A DNA stretch of 64,000 nucleotides from Chondrinema litorale (GCF_026250525.1 NZ_CP111044.1:248001-312000); one strand, 5' to 3'. Numbered from the stretch's first letter, positions 16,125-26,110 are shown. Translations and numbers: made by a program. The notes: generated from the letters alone by a model not told the origin.

Positions 16125-16236
16125 GATAAGTTGGCTAAGTTATAACAGTGTGCACAGTAAGTTTGGGAGGTGTTTTTATAGGAGTTAAGTTATAATTTTA
16201 TTAAATTGGTTTACACTAATTACACCTCAATAGCAA

Positions 16237-17109
16237 ATGTTTGATTCGTATAAACACTTCTTAGAAACTCCGGGATACCATAAAATTATTGGAGAAGATT
16301 ATCTGATTGTAGAATTCAAATGTCCGATTAAGGAAGAACTATTTGATGCTTGGTCTGAATGCCACAGTGTAATATATGTGCTAAATGGACAAAAAAAATG
16401 GATTACACCATCTAATGAGTTTTTGGTGAAAGAAGATCAATCCATTTTTGTGAGAAAGGGTGCTTTTAAAAATCAACAGTATTTTGAAGAGAGTTTTTGT
16501 GTTTTGATGTTTTTTATGAAGGATGATTTTATTAAAAGGTGTATGGATAGCGACATTGAGAAAGAAATGACGGCTTTGCAAAGGGTAGACCATCCAGAGT
16601 TTATCTATAGAATAAATGTGGAAGAAAGTTTACGAGTGTTGTATCATTCCTTTTTTTCTTATCTCAAACAACCGCAGGAAATTCCCCAGAAAATTATAGA
16701 ATTAAAATTTAGGGAGATGTTGATGAACATTTGTCTAGATCCGGGAAATAGAGAAATTAAAAATGTGCTATATACGCTGGCATCAAACTCTGGTTATACT
16801 ATTGAACAAGTAATGGAAGAACAGTATATCTACAACCTAAAAGTGGAAGAATATGCCAGACTTTGTGGAAAAAGCGCATCATCATTTAAGAGATATTTTA
16901 AAAAGGTGTATGATACAACGCCCGCCAAATGGTTGCAAACAAAGAGGTTAAACCTTGCTCGTGAATTGCTGCTCTCTACAGATTTTACAGTGCAGGAAAT
17001 TTGTTACGATTGCGGTTTCGAAAGCGATTCTCATTTTATCCGAAGTTTTAAGGCAGAATATGGAGTTACGCCAAATGCTTGGCGAGTTAGCAAAACACAA
17101 ACAGTTTAA
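16237..17109 (+). CDS. AraC-family transcriptional regulator
   Basis: This 290-residue protein has an N-terminal cupin-like sensing region (about 20-110) and a C-terminal pair of helix-turn-helix motifs: YARLCGKSASSFKRYFKKVY (around 207-228) and FTVQEICYDCGFESDSHFIR (around 248-268), ending with the family signature GVTPNAWR. It is divergent from the NUDIX operon and convergent with the rhodanese gene. The latter neighbours (DsrE, rhodanese) are candidate targets, as AraC genes in Bacteroidota often sit beside what they control. The effector is unknown. Confidence 0.85.
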   Translation: MFDSYKHFLETPGYHKIIGEDYLIVEFKCPIKEELFDAWSECHSVIYVLNGQKKWITPSNEFLVKEDQSIFVRKGAFKNQQYFEESFCVLMFFMKDDFIKRCMDSDIEKEMTALQRVDHPEFIYRINVEESLRVLYHSFFSYLKQPQEIPQKIIELKFREMLMNICLDPGNREIKNVLYTLASNSGYTIEQVMEEQYIYNLKVEEYARLCGKSASSFKRYFKKVYDTTPAKWLQTKRLNLARELLLSTDFTVQEICYDCGFESDSHFIRSFKAEYGVTPNAWRVSKTQTV

Positions 17110-17112
17110 AAG

Positions 17113-17157
17113 AAAAGTATCCATCAATAACAAACTCAGTCATTGGTGGATACTTTT
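17113..17157. terminator. Bidirectional terminator between AraC and rhodanese genes
   Basis: AAAAGTATCCATCAAT (17113-17128) pairs with ATTGGTGGATACTTTT (17142-17157), with one wobble or mismatch, in the 58-nt gap between the convergent genes. Confidence 0.75.
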
Positions 17158-17167
17158 ATGAATTTTT

Positions 17168-17557
17168 CTATATCAGTTGATTTTCTTCTTGCGATTTTTT
17201 TAGCTTTTTCCAAGCGGAATGTCCGCCTTCTAAGTTGTAAACTCGTTTCACTCCGTTTTCCTGCGCATGTATAGCTGCCATGTAAGACATTACACCACCT
17301 GTACAAGCAAATAAGAAGGGACCTTCGCCATTCAAAATAGACTCCGGTTTTTGCTTTCTTTGGTCAATCTGTTTTTTAACTTCATCTAAAGGAATATTAA
17401 TCGCAGTAGGGATTTCTCCTTGACTTTCAATTCCTTGTGGAGGTCTTACATCGATGATGGTAAACTCTCCTTTGGCTATTACTTCGTCTAGTTGTGCTGA
17501 AGTAATTTGCTCAATAATTTCATTAGAATAGTGAACTTTTGATTTTTTATCTTCCAT
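17168..17557 (-). CDS. Rhodanese-like sulfurtransferase
   Basis: This 129-residue single-domain rhodanese carries the IIDVRPP segment (about 33-39) of the fold and an active-site loop, ACTGGVM, with the catalytic Cys near residue 90. It is cytoplasmic, with no signal peptide. It lies 29 nt behind the DsrE-like gene and is very likely in the same operon. Together they form a small persulfide-handling unit. The donor and acceptor are unknown. Confidence 0.8.
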   Translation of the reverse strand: MEDKKSKVHYSNEIIEQITSAQLDEVIAKGEFTIIDVRPPQGIESQGEIPTAINIPLDEVKKQIDQRKQKPESILNGEGPFLFACTGGVMSYMAAIHAQENGVKRVYNLEGGHSAWKKLKKSQEENQLI

Positions 17558-17586
17558 GATATTATGCTTTAAAATTGGATAGAATG

Positions 17587-17955
17587 TTAAATAGAGATAG
17601 TTTCTGCGCCTTCAAGAATTAGTTGGTGCAATGCTGGTGAACCGACCAATTCTACTTGATCGATTAAATCTTCGGGTGTGTAGCCTCTTACAGCCGAACA
17701 AGGTGGACAAACCATAATTCTACATCTGTTTTCTATAACAGTTTCGATCATGTCTTTCATGGTTGGGTCTTTGGGGTTGAGATGTGCGTGATTGTAAGCG
17801 CCTTTTCTTACCCAATCTACACCTGAACTTACCAAGAAGATGCTTACTTCTAATCCGCTTTTAATACCTCCATTGGCGATGCTCCATGCTACAGATGCTC
17901 TTTCGTCGTCCATTCCTTTGCTGATCAATACTACTACTTTCTTTTTTGTGCTCAT
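17587..17955 (-). CDS. DsrE/DsrF-like sulfur-relay protein
   Basis: This 122-residue protein of the DsrE/DsrF fold begins with a Rossmann-like strand (KKVVVLISKGMDDERAS). A two-Cys motif, MVCPPCSAVRGY, lies near 82-93, where the family keeps its sulfur-carrying Cys. It is the first gene of a two-gene operon with a rhodanese. The likely role is carrying persulfide sulfur in the cytoplasm. A promoter should lie in 17956-18186, which it shares with the outward-facing barrel gene. Confidence 0.75.
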   Translation of the reverse strand: MSTKKKVVVLISKGMDDERASVAWSIANGGIKSGLEVSIFLVSSGVDWVRKGAYNHAHLNPKDPTMKDMIETVIENRCRIMVCPPCSAVRGYTPEDLIDQVELVGSPALHQLILEGAETISI

Positions 17956-18186
17956 GATTTCTATATTTTTTTTAATGATTATATTACAAAGTAAGCGGGA
18001 TTGAAGCAGACCGGGTGTCCTGTAAGGTTCAAGGAATTGACTGAGAAGGTCAGTTTGAAAAAATTGCTAAAAATTGTAAGAAAGGTATCTAAAAGTGAAT
18101 ACTACTAATAATTAATATCACTATTTATAGTTAGTAATAGTATAATTCTAATATACTTTTAAGCTAAACTATAAAACACTAGAAAA

Positions 18187-18885
18187 TTGAAATATTTATA
18201 TAGCACATTACTACTTCTATTTATTCTTTCTGTTCAAAAGGCATCATTACTACATGCACAAAATTTCTATTTGACAGGTGGCGTAAACTTTTCAAAATTG
18301 GCACAATACAAAGAAGACCAAGCATTAGAACCAAATAGGTTATTAAGACCTGGGTTTAGTATTGGCTCAACGGTAGATTTAAAAATAAGTGAGAAACTTT
18401 CATTTATGCCAAGTTTACTTTTTTCATTAAAAAGAGAAACACAAGAAATAAATTATTACTTACCAGCATCTTTTTTTGATGAAAATGATGAGTTAGGAGT
18501 CGTGAATGTCGGATATAAATCATCGATTAATGAATTTTATTTAGATGTGCCCTTACCTTTAAAAATGAAATTACCCATAGGGAAATTAGATTTTTATGGT
18601 ATAGCTGGTCCTTATCTAGGTTTTTTTTTATTTGAATCTTCAAAAACTGAATATGATCCTAATCTAGCATCATTAGAAACTGAAGAATTACAAAGTGAGC
18701 CTTTTTCGAATAGGTTAGACTATGGGATTAAGTTAGGGGCAGGCTTAGATTTAAAATCATATTTAGTTCAAGTTTCTTATGATTATGGACTTTATCGTAA
18801 AATGAAATATGAATTTGAAGATTTTGATGTCACACAAACATTAAGAAACTCATTTCTGAATTTTACTTTTGCCTATAAGCTATAG
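18187..18885 (+). CDS. Outer-membrane beta-barrel protein (PorT-like)
   Basis: This 232-residue protein has a signal peptide ending LLHAQ at about residue 25 and then alternating beta-strands typical of the small outer-membrane barrel families of Bacteroidota (NFYLTGGVNFSKL at the start, FLNFTFAYKL at the end). The apparent start is TTG; no in-frame ATG lies in a suitable place. It is a monocistronic gene with its own terminator. No ligand or partner is indicated. Confidence 0.65.
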   Translation: MKYLYSTLLLLFILSVQKASLLHAQNFYLTGGVNFSKLAQYKEDQALEPNRLLRPGFSIGSTVDLKISEKLSFMPSLLFSLKRETQEINYYLPASFFDENDELGVVNVGYKSSINEFYLDVPLPLKMKLPIGKLDFYGIAGPYLGFFLFESSKTEYDPNLASLETEELQSEPFSNRLDYGIKLGAGLDLKSYLVQVSYDYGLYRKMKYEFEDFDVTQTLRNSFLNFTFAYKL

Positions 18886-18893
18886 GTTAATTT

Positions 18894-18929
18894 AAATGGC
18901 AAAGTAGAATATAATTCACTTTGCCATTT
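18894..18929. terminator. Terminator between barrel gene and sulfatase gene
   Basis: AAATGGCAAAGT (18894-18905) pairs perfectly with ACTTTGCCATTT (18918-18929). It can serve both converging genes. Confidence 0.75.
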
Positions 18930-18945
18930 CTGAATAGTTTTATGG

Positions 18946-20799
18946 TTAATGAGGTTTTGGGCTTCTTTGCAAATTATTTATACTGACTCTCATATCGTAG
19001 ATTTTCCCTTTAAAAACATTCACCTCACCATTCGGTAAAATTCGATCTCGTACTAATCCACAAGAAAAATACCCCGGTTGTATTTTGGTATAGTCTTCTT
19101 TGAATTCAGATGTTAAAACCTCTTTATCATTATATTTCAGTGTCAACTTTCCTGCTTGCGTCAACCTTAATAATAAATGCCCTTTAGTCTCATCTAAAGT
19201 TTTGCTTTCTAGCTTTTGCCCATTTTTCAGGTTAATTCCAATTTTATTATTTTGAGCAAAAAGATGAAACCTACCGAAGTAATCGCAAAGCACTCCATTT
19301 TGCTCTAAACCATCTATATAGGCAGATATATAAAGCGTATCTGGGTTCCATTTGGTTCTATCAAAAGATTGATTGCTTACACTCAAATTTTGTTCAACTT
19401 GGTAAGATCTATCGAAGAAAGTAGGTAAACTGCCATGCAAAATCATGCTTTCAGATTCTCCTTGCTTTTGAAGTTCATCTTCTAAGATTTGTTGTAACTC
19501 TTTAAGCTTTTGGGCATGATCCGGCTGCTTAACCAAATTGTTAAGCTCCCACGTATCTGAATTAATGTCGTACAACTCTTCCGGAGGTCTGTAACTGTAG
19601 CGATGTAATAAACTCTTTGTCGCTTCATCTTTCATTGCCTTTTCTATCCAAGAGTCAAAATAAAAATGATCTTGCTCTACTTTGTCTATATGTGTGATAA
19701 AACGTACTCCCGGAAAGTAGTTTTTAATGTAGTGAAAGCCTTCTTTAGTGATGATAGTCCGTGAGGGAACATAGTTATACCAAAAGTGTGGCTCTACAGA
19801 AGTTTCGGCAAATGCATACTCTCTGTGTTCTTCTTTGTTTCCTAGCAATACATCTTTAAAACTGTTACCATCTAATTCTGACACAGCTTCACCGCCTGCC
19901 AAGTCGATAAGTGTAGGAGTGAGGTCGGTTAAAGAAATGAGTGCATCAGAAACAGCTCCCTTTTTAATTCTCTCTGGCCAACGAACTACAAAAGGAATAT
20001 TTAAGCCTTGTTTGTAAGTTGTCCATTTTGCAGATGGAAACTGAGGCCCTTGGTCAGAGAAAAACATAAATACAGTGTTATCTTGCTGACCTGTATCGTC
20101 TAAAGCATGCATGAGCTCTCCAAGCAAATTATCAGCAGCAGAAATACTTTGGTAGTAAGCAGCCAAGGCTTCTCTTGTAGCTTCTGTGTCTACCAGATAT
20201 TTTGGAAGAGTGAGTTTCTTCGGATCAAAGTCTTCATTATTGAGCCAAGGTACATGAGGTAACCAAGTTGAGACAATCAAACAGATTGGTTGTTCACCCT
20301 CTTTTTTAAAGTTGTATTTAATAAACTGACTGCTTATATGTTGTGGGTCGTCTCGGTTACTAACTGGAAAATATTTACCAAAATACTCACCTATGTGTTC
20401 AAAATCAGGTTGTGGGTAAACATCTACCTTACCTGCAATTACTACCCGATAGCCTAATTTCTTTAAATAATCAGGTAGTGTTTTTGTGTTGGGTTGTAAG
20501 GCAAAATGGTTCATTTGCGAACCATTTCTAAAAGGATAAAGCCCTGTAAACATATTACTTCTCGAAGGTGCACACATAGGAGTAGCCGCGTAGGCAGAGG
20601 TAAAACGTATACCTTCATTTGCCAATCTGTCCATATTGGGCGTGTGTACATCTCGGTTTCCATAACACCCTACATCCATCTGACTTTGATCGTCGCTGAT
20701 GAATATAATAATGTTTGGCTTAGTTTGCTGCGCCAGTAGATAGGGCGCGTTCATCATAATAAAAAAAATTGTTAATTGTAAATTTAGCTTGTATTTCAT
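18946..20799 (-). CDS. Secreted sulfatase (type I, formylglycine)
   Basis: This 617-residue protein has a signal peptide (1-23). The N-terminal sulfatase domain contains ISDDQSQ (metal-binding Asp pair near 36-37) and the maturation motif C76-A-P-S-R80, whose Cys would be converted to formylglycine by an anaerobic or oxygen-dependent maturase not in this window. FFSDQGPQFPS (about 246-256) supplies further metal ligands. About 150 residues after the sulfatase fold form an extra C-terminal domain. The gene lies in front of the GH29 fucosidase, so removal of sulfate from fucose- or HexNAc-containing glycans is likely but not certain. Confidence 0.85.
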   Translation of the reverse strand: MKYKLNLQLTIFFIMMNAPYLLAQQTKPNIIIFISDDQSQMDVGCYGNRDVHTPNMDRLANEGIRFTSAYAATPMCAPSRSNMFTGLYPFRNGSQMNHFALQPNTKTLPDYLKKLGYRVVIAGKVDVYPQPDFEHIGEYFGKYFPVSNRDDPQHISSQFIKYNFKKEGEQPICLIVSTWLPHVPWLNNEDFDPKKLTLPKYLVDTEATREALAAYYQSISAADNLLGELMHALDDTGQQDNTVFMFFSDQGPQFPSAKWTTYKQGLNIPFVVRWPERIKKGAVSDALISLTDLTPTLIDLAGGEAVSELDGNSFKDVLLGNKEEHREYAFAETSVEPHFWYNYVPSRTIITKEGFHYIKNYFPGVRFITHIDKVEQDHFYFDSWIEKAMKDEATKSLLHRYSYRPPEELYDINSDTWELNNLVKQPDHAQKLKELQQILEDELQKQGESESMILHGSLPTFFDRSYQVEQNLSVSNQSFDRTKWNPDTLYISAYIDGLEQNGVLCDYFGRFHLFAQNNKIGINLKNGQKLESKTLDETKGHLLLRLTQAGKLTLKYNDKEVLTSEFKEDYTKIQPGYFSCGLVRDRILPNGEVNVFKGKIYDMRVSINNLQRSPKPH

Positions 20800-20913
20800 A
20801 GACTAAATATAAGCTATTTAGCCATTTACAAAAATTGATGTTTTATTCAGGTAGCAGAATCGTGTGAGGAATGTGTATAATGTTATATAGGTTTCGGGGA
20901 AATTGATAGAATA

Positions 20914-20942
20914 AAAAACGTGAGGAGTTAAACTCCCCACGT
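20914..20942 (-). terminator. Rho-independent terminator of the fucosidase gene
   Basis: ACGTGAGGAGTT (20918-20929) pairs with AACTCCCCACGT (20931-20942) with one internal mismatch. Read on the minus strand it is followed by a T-run. Confidence 0.8.
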
Positions 20943-20948
20943 ACAGAG

Positions 20949-22325
20949 TTAGTCTTTTAAGAATACTTCAATTACAGGAATTTCAATTTCAGGTTTTGTA
21001 ACTGGTAATTTTAGGTTAATGTCATTTTCGCCAAATGATTGTTTTACCAACCAGTGGCTATATGGCTCTGTGATTTTTATTTCTGAAGCATCGTGTAAAA
21101 ACTGTGCATACTTGATTTTGTCTTTGTAGTCTTTTAATAAGAAGTTCTCCAAAGGATAATCTAGTAAATGGATGTATAATCTATTGTTTTTAGGATTGTA
21201 TGTCAAAATGGTGTTTGGTGGAGCAACAAATCCTTCTGGTGCTTGCGTACATTCGTAGATCGATCTGCTATTAAATTTCATCCATTCGCCCATTGCATTT
21301 AAGGCTTGGTCTACACGTGGATCAAACTTTCCTCTACCAGTTGGGCCAACGTTTAACAATACGTTACCGCCTTTGCTAACAGATTCAATTAACAAGGTAA
21401 GTAATTGTCTGGTGTTTTTCCAAGTATATTCGTCTCTGTAATATCCCCAAGAGCCTGAAAATGTCTGGCAAGTTTCCCAAGGAACTCTTTTGCCATTATA
21501 CTCAATCCACTTATCTGCTTTAAACTGCTCCGGTGTAGTAAAATCCCAACCTCCAGCATAGTCTTTAAGGTCTGCACGATCATTAACAATAATTTCTGGT
21601 TGTAATTCGCGAACCATTTTCATTAATTCTACAGAACCCCAGTCGTCTCTAAATTTTCCGTGTGGGTTAGGGAAAGAATAATCTAACCACAATAGATCGA
21701 TTTTGCCATAACTAGTAAGAATCTCTTTCACCTGATTTTTCAAATACTCGCGGTAAATATTCATATCGCGGTCTTTGTTCAGTTTTTTATAATCGGCTTC
21801 ATCCTCAGGACTTAGTGGATGGTTTCTATCTATAGCATATTCCGGATGGTGCCAGTCTAACAAAGAATAATAGAATCCGATTTTTAAACCTTCTTTTCTA
21901 AATGCATCCACCCATTCTTGAATCGCATCTTTACCATAAGGAGTATTGGTGATTTTGTAATCTGTGTACTCCGAGTCGAAGAGGGTAAAACCTTCGTGGT
22001 GTTTGGTGGTAATTACTGCATATTTCATCCCTGCTTCTTTTGCCTTTCTAGCCCATTCGCTTGGATCGTACAAGTCAGGATTAAAAATTTCGAAATACTT
22101 TTTGTAATCTTCAACAGTAATTTTTTCTTTTCGCATCACCCACTCATGTCTAGCTGGTTGTGAATAGAGTCCCCAGTGGATGAACATGCCAAAACGTGCG
22201 TCGGTCCACCATTGCATACGTTCTGTTTTTTGTGCTTCTGTTTCATCCCAGATTTTTTTTTCTTGCCCTAAAGAAATAAAGCTTTGAAAAATGATTAGTT
22301 GTAGTAGTAAAAGCGTTTTATTCAT
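20949..22325 (-). CDS. Alpha-L-fucosidase, GH29
   Basis: This 458-residue secreted enzyme has a signal peptide (1-20). Typical GH29 blocks are present: RFGMFIHWGLYSQPARHEW (44-62), TTKHHEGF (106-113) and IDLLWLDY with the nucleophile D215. The catalytic barrel takes most of the length and a short beta-domain follows (about 365-458). It removes terminal alpha-linked L-fucose from glycans. It is separated from the sulfatase by its own terminator, so the two genes have separate promoters although they probably act on the same material. Confidence 0.88.
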   Translation of the reverse strand: MNKTLLLLQLIIFQSFISLGQEKKIWDETEAQKTERMQWWTDARFGMFIHWGLYSQPARHEWVMRKEKITVEDYKKYFEIFNPDLYDPSEWARKAKEAGMKYAVITTKHHEGFTLFDSEYTDYKITNTPYGKDAIQEWVDAFRKEGLKIGFYYSLLDWHHPEYAIDRNHPLSPEDEADYKKLNKDRDMNIYREYLKNQVKEILTSYGKIDLLWLDYSFPNPHGKFRDDWGSVELMKMVRELQPEIIVNDRADLKDYAGGWDFTTPEQFKADKWIEYNGKRVPWETCQTFSGSWGYYRDEYTWKNTRQLLTLLIESVSKGGNVLLNVGPTGRGKFDPRVDQALNAMGEWMKFNSRSIYECTQAPEGFVAPPNTILTYNPKNNRLYIHLLDYPLENFLLKDYKDKIKYAQFLHDASEIKITEPYSHWLVKQSFGENDINLKLPVTKPEIEIPVIEVFLKD

Positions 22326-22873
22326 GTTTTTTATTTAAATAATACAATCAAATGTACTGACAGATCATAGCAATTCAAAGCCAAAGTGGTGTTGTGCTTT
22401 GGAGGCATAATGAATTAAAAAGTGGGTTTAAAGAGCAGTAACTAACATTTGGTAGCTTACAGAAGTAGCGATTGTAATAGGGCTTTAATGATTATTTGGG
22501 AGTTTTTTTGAGCTTACAAAGCTACTGAGGGTTCACAAGTCTAATTTTATATTTTTGTATTATCAAATGAATATTAAAGATACTCCATATTATTGATGAG
22601 ATATTTTGCAATTAAAAAAATCTACTTCAAAACTTATAAAATAATTTTCCTTTGTACCTTTCAAGAAAATTGATTTCTTTTGGGTAGAATTTCTACCTGT
22701 TGCCTCAATAAGTTTAGTATTGCTCCAAATATTATTAAGCTATAAATTATTAGCTCTGTTTCTTTAAAACAGTGATTTTCGGCATGTCAAAAAAATACTA
22801 ATAAAGAAATTTGTCATTTTGACTGTATCACTCAATATACAATCAATCTGAAATAAAGTAGAAAGAAATTTTC
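22326..22873. other. Intergenic region between divergent genes
   Basis: This is 548 bp of AT-rich sequence between the fucosidase and the metallopeptidase gene. A match to the Bacteroidota -7 element, TATTTTTG, is at 22550-22557, but without a well-spaced TTTG upstream. No open frame of interest was seen. Confidence 0.4.
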
Positions 22874-23548
22874 ATGAATAAATTTATAATTAGTTTATTA
22901 TCAATACTTTGCATAGGTATTATTTCTTCGAAGTCTTATGCTCAGACTCAAGAAGTTTATGCAAAAAAGGGATATACGCTTGTTTTTATAAATCAAGACC
23001 CTGATTTCGATCTTGAATTACAAGAAAGAATGGTGAAAACATTCTTTGACTTATATCCAAAACTATCTAGCCGCTATAATAAAGAAGCTGTAAAAGAAGT
23101 GCTTTTTATAGTTGACACAGCCTACACAGGAGTTGCTGAAACTTGGGAAGGAAAAGTAAAATATAGTTCACATTGGCTTAGAATTCATCCTGAAGATATC
23201 GATGTGGTAACCCACGAAATCATGCATATTGTTCAGAACTATCCTTACAGGCCAGAATTATGGTGGGTAACAGAAGGTATTGCCGATTTTATAAGGTTTA
23301 AATATGGGGTAGATAACACAGGATCTGGTTGGGCTATGCCTTATTATAGAACTGAGCAAAGCTATAAAAATGGGTATAGAGTTACGGCCAGGTTTTTTGT
23401 TTGGATCGAAAAACAGTATCCCGGATTTATCGAATATTTAGACATTATTATGCGAAATGATGAGTACAATGAAAAAATTTGGGTATTCCTTACCGGAAAA
23501 ACAGTAGATCAACTTTGGGAAATTTATAGTGAAAATCCAGTAATATAG
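22874..23548 (+). CDS. Basic secretory protein-like metallopeptidase (copy 1)
   Basis: This 224-residue protein has a signal peptide (1-23, ending SYAQ). It belongs to the plant basic secretory protein (PR-17-like) family, which has a zinc-protease type motif: VTHEIMHIVQNYP (HEIMH, about 117-121), then WWVTEGIADFIR with a downstream Glu ligand and a conserved YGVDN. It is closely related to the second copy at 36289-36978. It is probably secreted and acts on proteins or glycoproteins. The two copies bracket the Sus locus, so a role in opening a glycoprotein substrate is likely but inferred. Confidence 0.75.
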   Translation: MNKFIISLLSILCIGIISSKSYAQTQEVYAKKGYTLVFINQDPDFDLELQERMVKTFFDLYPKLSSRYNKEAVKEVLFIVDTAYTGVAETWEGKVKYSSHWLRIHPEDIDVVTHEIMHIVQNYPYRPELWWVTEGIADFIRFKYGVDNTGSGWAMPYYRTEQSYKNGYRVTARFFVWIEKQYPGFIEYLDIIMRNDEYNEKIWVFLTGKTVDQLWEIYSENPVI

Positions 23549-24065
23549 AGGGGTTAATGGAATTTGATTTTAGCAATAAATAATTGTACTTTATTAATTT
23601 AATGGTGATTCTAATTTAAAGCCATAAGTTTAAAAAAGTATATGTTTTAAGATTTAAAAATTAAGATTATTTATTTACTGAGTTTATGAAAAATATTAGT
23701 TCAACTGTAGAAGTTGTGTCTTTCATACCTCCAAATAGCATTTTTTTGCTTTTATAGAATTGAAATGACTGAAAATTTATGCTAATCCTAACTTAATTCA
23801 AAAGAACTTATAATTGAGTATTATATGCTCTTTAATTTATCTATTGAGGCTTAAAAAGGAAGCCCGAAATATATAATTCAATTAGGATTATTTTGTGATG
23901 GTTTTTGGGATTTGTGTTAGTTGTAAGCAAAAAAATAGAGCGTGAAATATAAAGAAATTGCTCTATTTAAAGGCTAGAGCCACATTAAAGCTTCATTGTA
24001 AATTTAACATGAAGATTTTATTAAATGTTTTTTTTCTATAGCTTTATTGGCAAAAAGAGACATTA
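23549..24065. other. Intergenic region, no gene seen
   Basis: This is 517 bp, very AT-rich, between the metallopeptidase and sigma-factor genes. No convincing frame or hairpin was seen. The sigma-factor promoter should lie near its 3' end. Confidence 0.4.
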
Positions 24066-24644
24066 ATGAACTACAGTTTACTAGCAGATGAGGAGTTAGT
24101 GAATCTATTAATTCGAAAAGAAGATAAGCTAGCTTTTAGGGAGATTTACACTCGATACTGGAAAAGTATCTTCTTGCATGCCTATCGTAAAACTAACAGT
24201 AAAGAAATTGCTGAAGAGCTAACTCAAAACTTGTTTCTTAGTCTTTGGGAAAGAAGAAAAGAGATAAAAGTGAGGTCTATTCATCAGTGGTTGTTTTCTG
24301 CTATTAAATACGGTGTAATTAATCATTATAAGTCTCAAATTGTTCACGAGAAGTATGTAGAGTATGAAAAAGGTCTACTAAACGAAAGTAATTCTTCTAC
24401 AGAGCAAATTACTGCCTACCGCGAATTATCACAGGTTATTGAAAAGGGAATAAGCCTACTTCCAGCCAAAACACAAATGGTTTTTAAAATGAGCCGTATA
24501 GAAAACCGCCCTATTAAAGAAATTGCCAAAGATTTAAATATCTCTGAAAAAGCGGTGGAATATCACATAACCCAATCTTTAAAAATTATGCGGGTGCATT
24601 TAAAAGATTACCTACTGGTTATTGCAATCCTGTTTCTAATATAA
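24066..24644 (+). CDS. ECF sigma factor (FecI-like) of Sus locus 1
   Basis: This 192-residue ECF sigma factor has a sigma-2 region (about 10-80, FREIYTRYWKSIFLHAYR and ELTQNLFLSLWERR) and a sigma-4 region (about 120-175, with the helix-turn-helix IKEIAKDLNISEKAVEYHI). A hydrophobic C-terminal tail (YLLVIAILFLI) is common in Bacteroidota FecI proteins. The FecR-like anti-sigma gene and a SusC receptor with an STN signalling domain follow, the full set for outer-membrane-to-sigma signalling when substrate binds. Confidence 0.88.
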   Translation: MNYSLLADEELVNLLIRKEDKLAFREIYTRYWKSIFLHAYRKTNSKEIAEELTQNLFLSLWERRKEIKVRSIHQWLFSAIKYGVINHYKSQIVHEKYVEYEKGLLNESNSSTEQITAYRELSQVIEKGISLLPAKTQMVFKMSRIENRPIKEIAKDLNISEKAVEYHITQSLKIMRVHLKDYLLVIAILFLI

Positions 24645-24853
24645 TTCTGTGTTTTAAACTTGCTGATTAGATTAGTTAAATGTGCATTTATTTAGCTTGT
24701 AAAAAGCTGTAAATGGCATTTTTAAGAAAAAAATATCAAAATAATTTAATTGATTATCAGCCTGTTACGAATTAATTTAAAAAAAGTTCAAATTCTTTTT
24801 AGGGTAGTAGCCGACTTAGTTTACTTTATTATTGAGGTGCGAAAATTTTATTT

Positions 24854-25924
24854 ATGAGTAGAGATACTTTTTATAGCTTATTGAAAAAATATCAGGAAGG
24901 AAATTGTTCTGAAGAGGAAAAGCAAGTAGTAGAAGAATGGTACACATTATTAGAAGATGAAAATGAATTAAAACAAATAGATGAACTCGAATTAACTGAG
25001 ATTGATGAACGCCTATGGGGTTTCCTTAATTCTAAAATTAACATCGAGCAAAATACAGTTAAACCTATTAAAAAGGGGAGGTCTATATGGCCAAAACTGA
25101 GTATAGCTGCTTCAGTTACAATCTTATTAGTGGGTGCTCTATTCTTCTTCTTAAAAGTTCCGGCTGACGAGCCTAAATTTTTAACAGAAGAAAAAACAGA
25201 AATACAGGAAACAGTTTTAGTAAAAGTGAATAATACCGAAAACCCTGTATTAGTAAGTCTGAGTGATAAGAGCACAGTAACTTTGCAACCCGGAGCTAAA
25301 CTTACTTATCCGAACGAGTTTGCAACTAACAAAAGAGAAGTGCAATTAGAAGGTGTCGCACTTTTCGATATACAAAAGAATCCAGAAAAGCCTTTCTTGG
25401 TTTATAGCAACCACCTAATTACCAAAGTTTTGGGTACGAGTTTTATCGTTAGAACAAATGGTGAAAATCAGAAGTCTGAAGTGGAGGTTTTAACAGGCAA
25501 AGTGCTTGTAACCAAGAATGTGAAAAAATCAATTATACAAAACATCATTAAAGAGAAACAAGAAGTTTTTCTTACTCCCAACCAGCGGGCTATTTATAAT
25601 TTTAATACCAATAAACTCGAATCTTCAATTGTGGTAAATCCATTGCCACTAACCAGCAACACTAAAAAACAGGACCAACAACTTAGTTTTATTTACGAAG
25701 AAGCTAAGCTTCAAAAGATTTTTAATGAAATAGAATCGACATATGGAATTAAAATCGAACCTAGTGATAAAGGCATACTTAATTGTACCTTTACAGGTGA
25801 CTTGAGTGATCAAGATATGTATACCATGTTGGCGTTTGTTTGTGAGTCTATTGGGGTTTCCTATCAAGTTATAGATACAACCATCTTAATAAAAGGGGCA
25901 GCATGCAGTCCCGAAAATCAATAA
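24854..25924 (+). CDS. FecR-like anti-sigma factor of Sus locus 1
   Basis: This 356-residue inner-membrane protein has a cytoplasmic N-terminal sigma-binding part (1-80), one membrane helix (about 81-102), a periplasmic FecR domain (about 118-225, LTYPNEFATNKREVQLEGVA and KVLGTSFIVRT) and a C-terminal domain of the DUF4974 type (about 275-356) expected to contact the STN domain of the receptor. It lies between its sigma factor and the SusC gene it is expected to gate. Confidence 0.88.
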   Translation: MSRDTFYSLLKKYQEGNCSEEEKQVVEEWYTLLEDENELKQIDELELTEIDERLWGFLNSKINIEQNTVKPIKKGRSIWPKLSIAASVTILLVGALFFFLKVPADEPKFLTEEKTEIQETVLVKVNNTENPVLVSLSDKSTVTLQPGAKLTYPNEFATNKREVQLEGVALFDIQKNPEKPFLVYSNHLITKVLGTSFIVRTNGENQKSEVEVLTGKVLVTKNVKKSIIQNIIKEKQEVFLTPNQRAIYNFNTNKLESSIVVNPLPLTSNTKKQDQQLSFIYEEAKLQKIFNEIESTYGIKIEPSDKGILNCTFTGDLSDQDMYTMLAFVCESIGVSYQVIDTTILIKGAACSPENQ

Positions 25925-26040
25925 ATATTTACTAACTATTCATTTTTTTCAAGTCTAACATTACTTAACAATATGGAAAAGAAGCTTTACGAAAACTGAG
26001 ATGTCATTCATTAAAACCAAATAGCTGAAAACTATTGGTA

Positions 26041-26110
26041 ACTACCCATAAAAAAAGTAAGCTGACAATGCCCCACATTGCCAGCCTAAAAAACTACTTT
26101 TTATGGTAGT
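26041..26110 (+). promoter_or_regulatory. Structured leader upstream of susC 1
   Basis: The inner hairpin is GCTGACAATG (26061-26070) with CATTGCCAGC (26076-26085). The outer arms are ACTACC (26041-26046) with GGTAGT (26105-26110) plus AAAAAGTA with TACTTTTT. A-runs flank the hairpin. It ends about 44 nt before the SusC start. A similar arrangement precedes the second susC. Confidence 0.55.
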
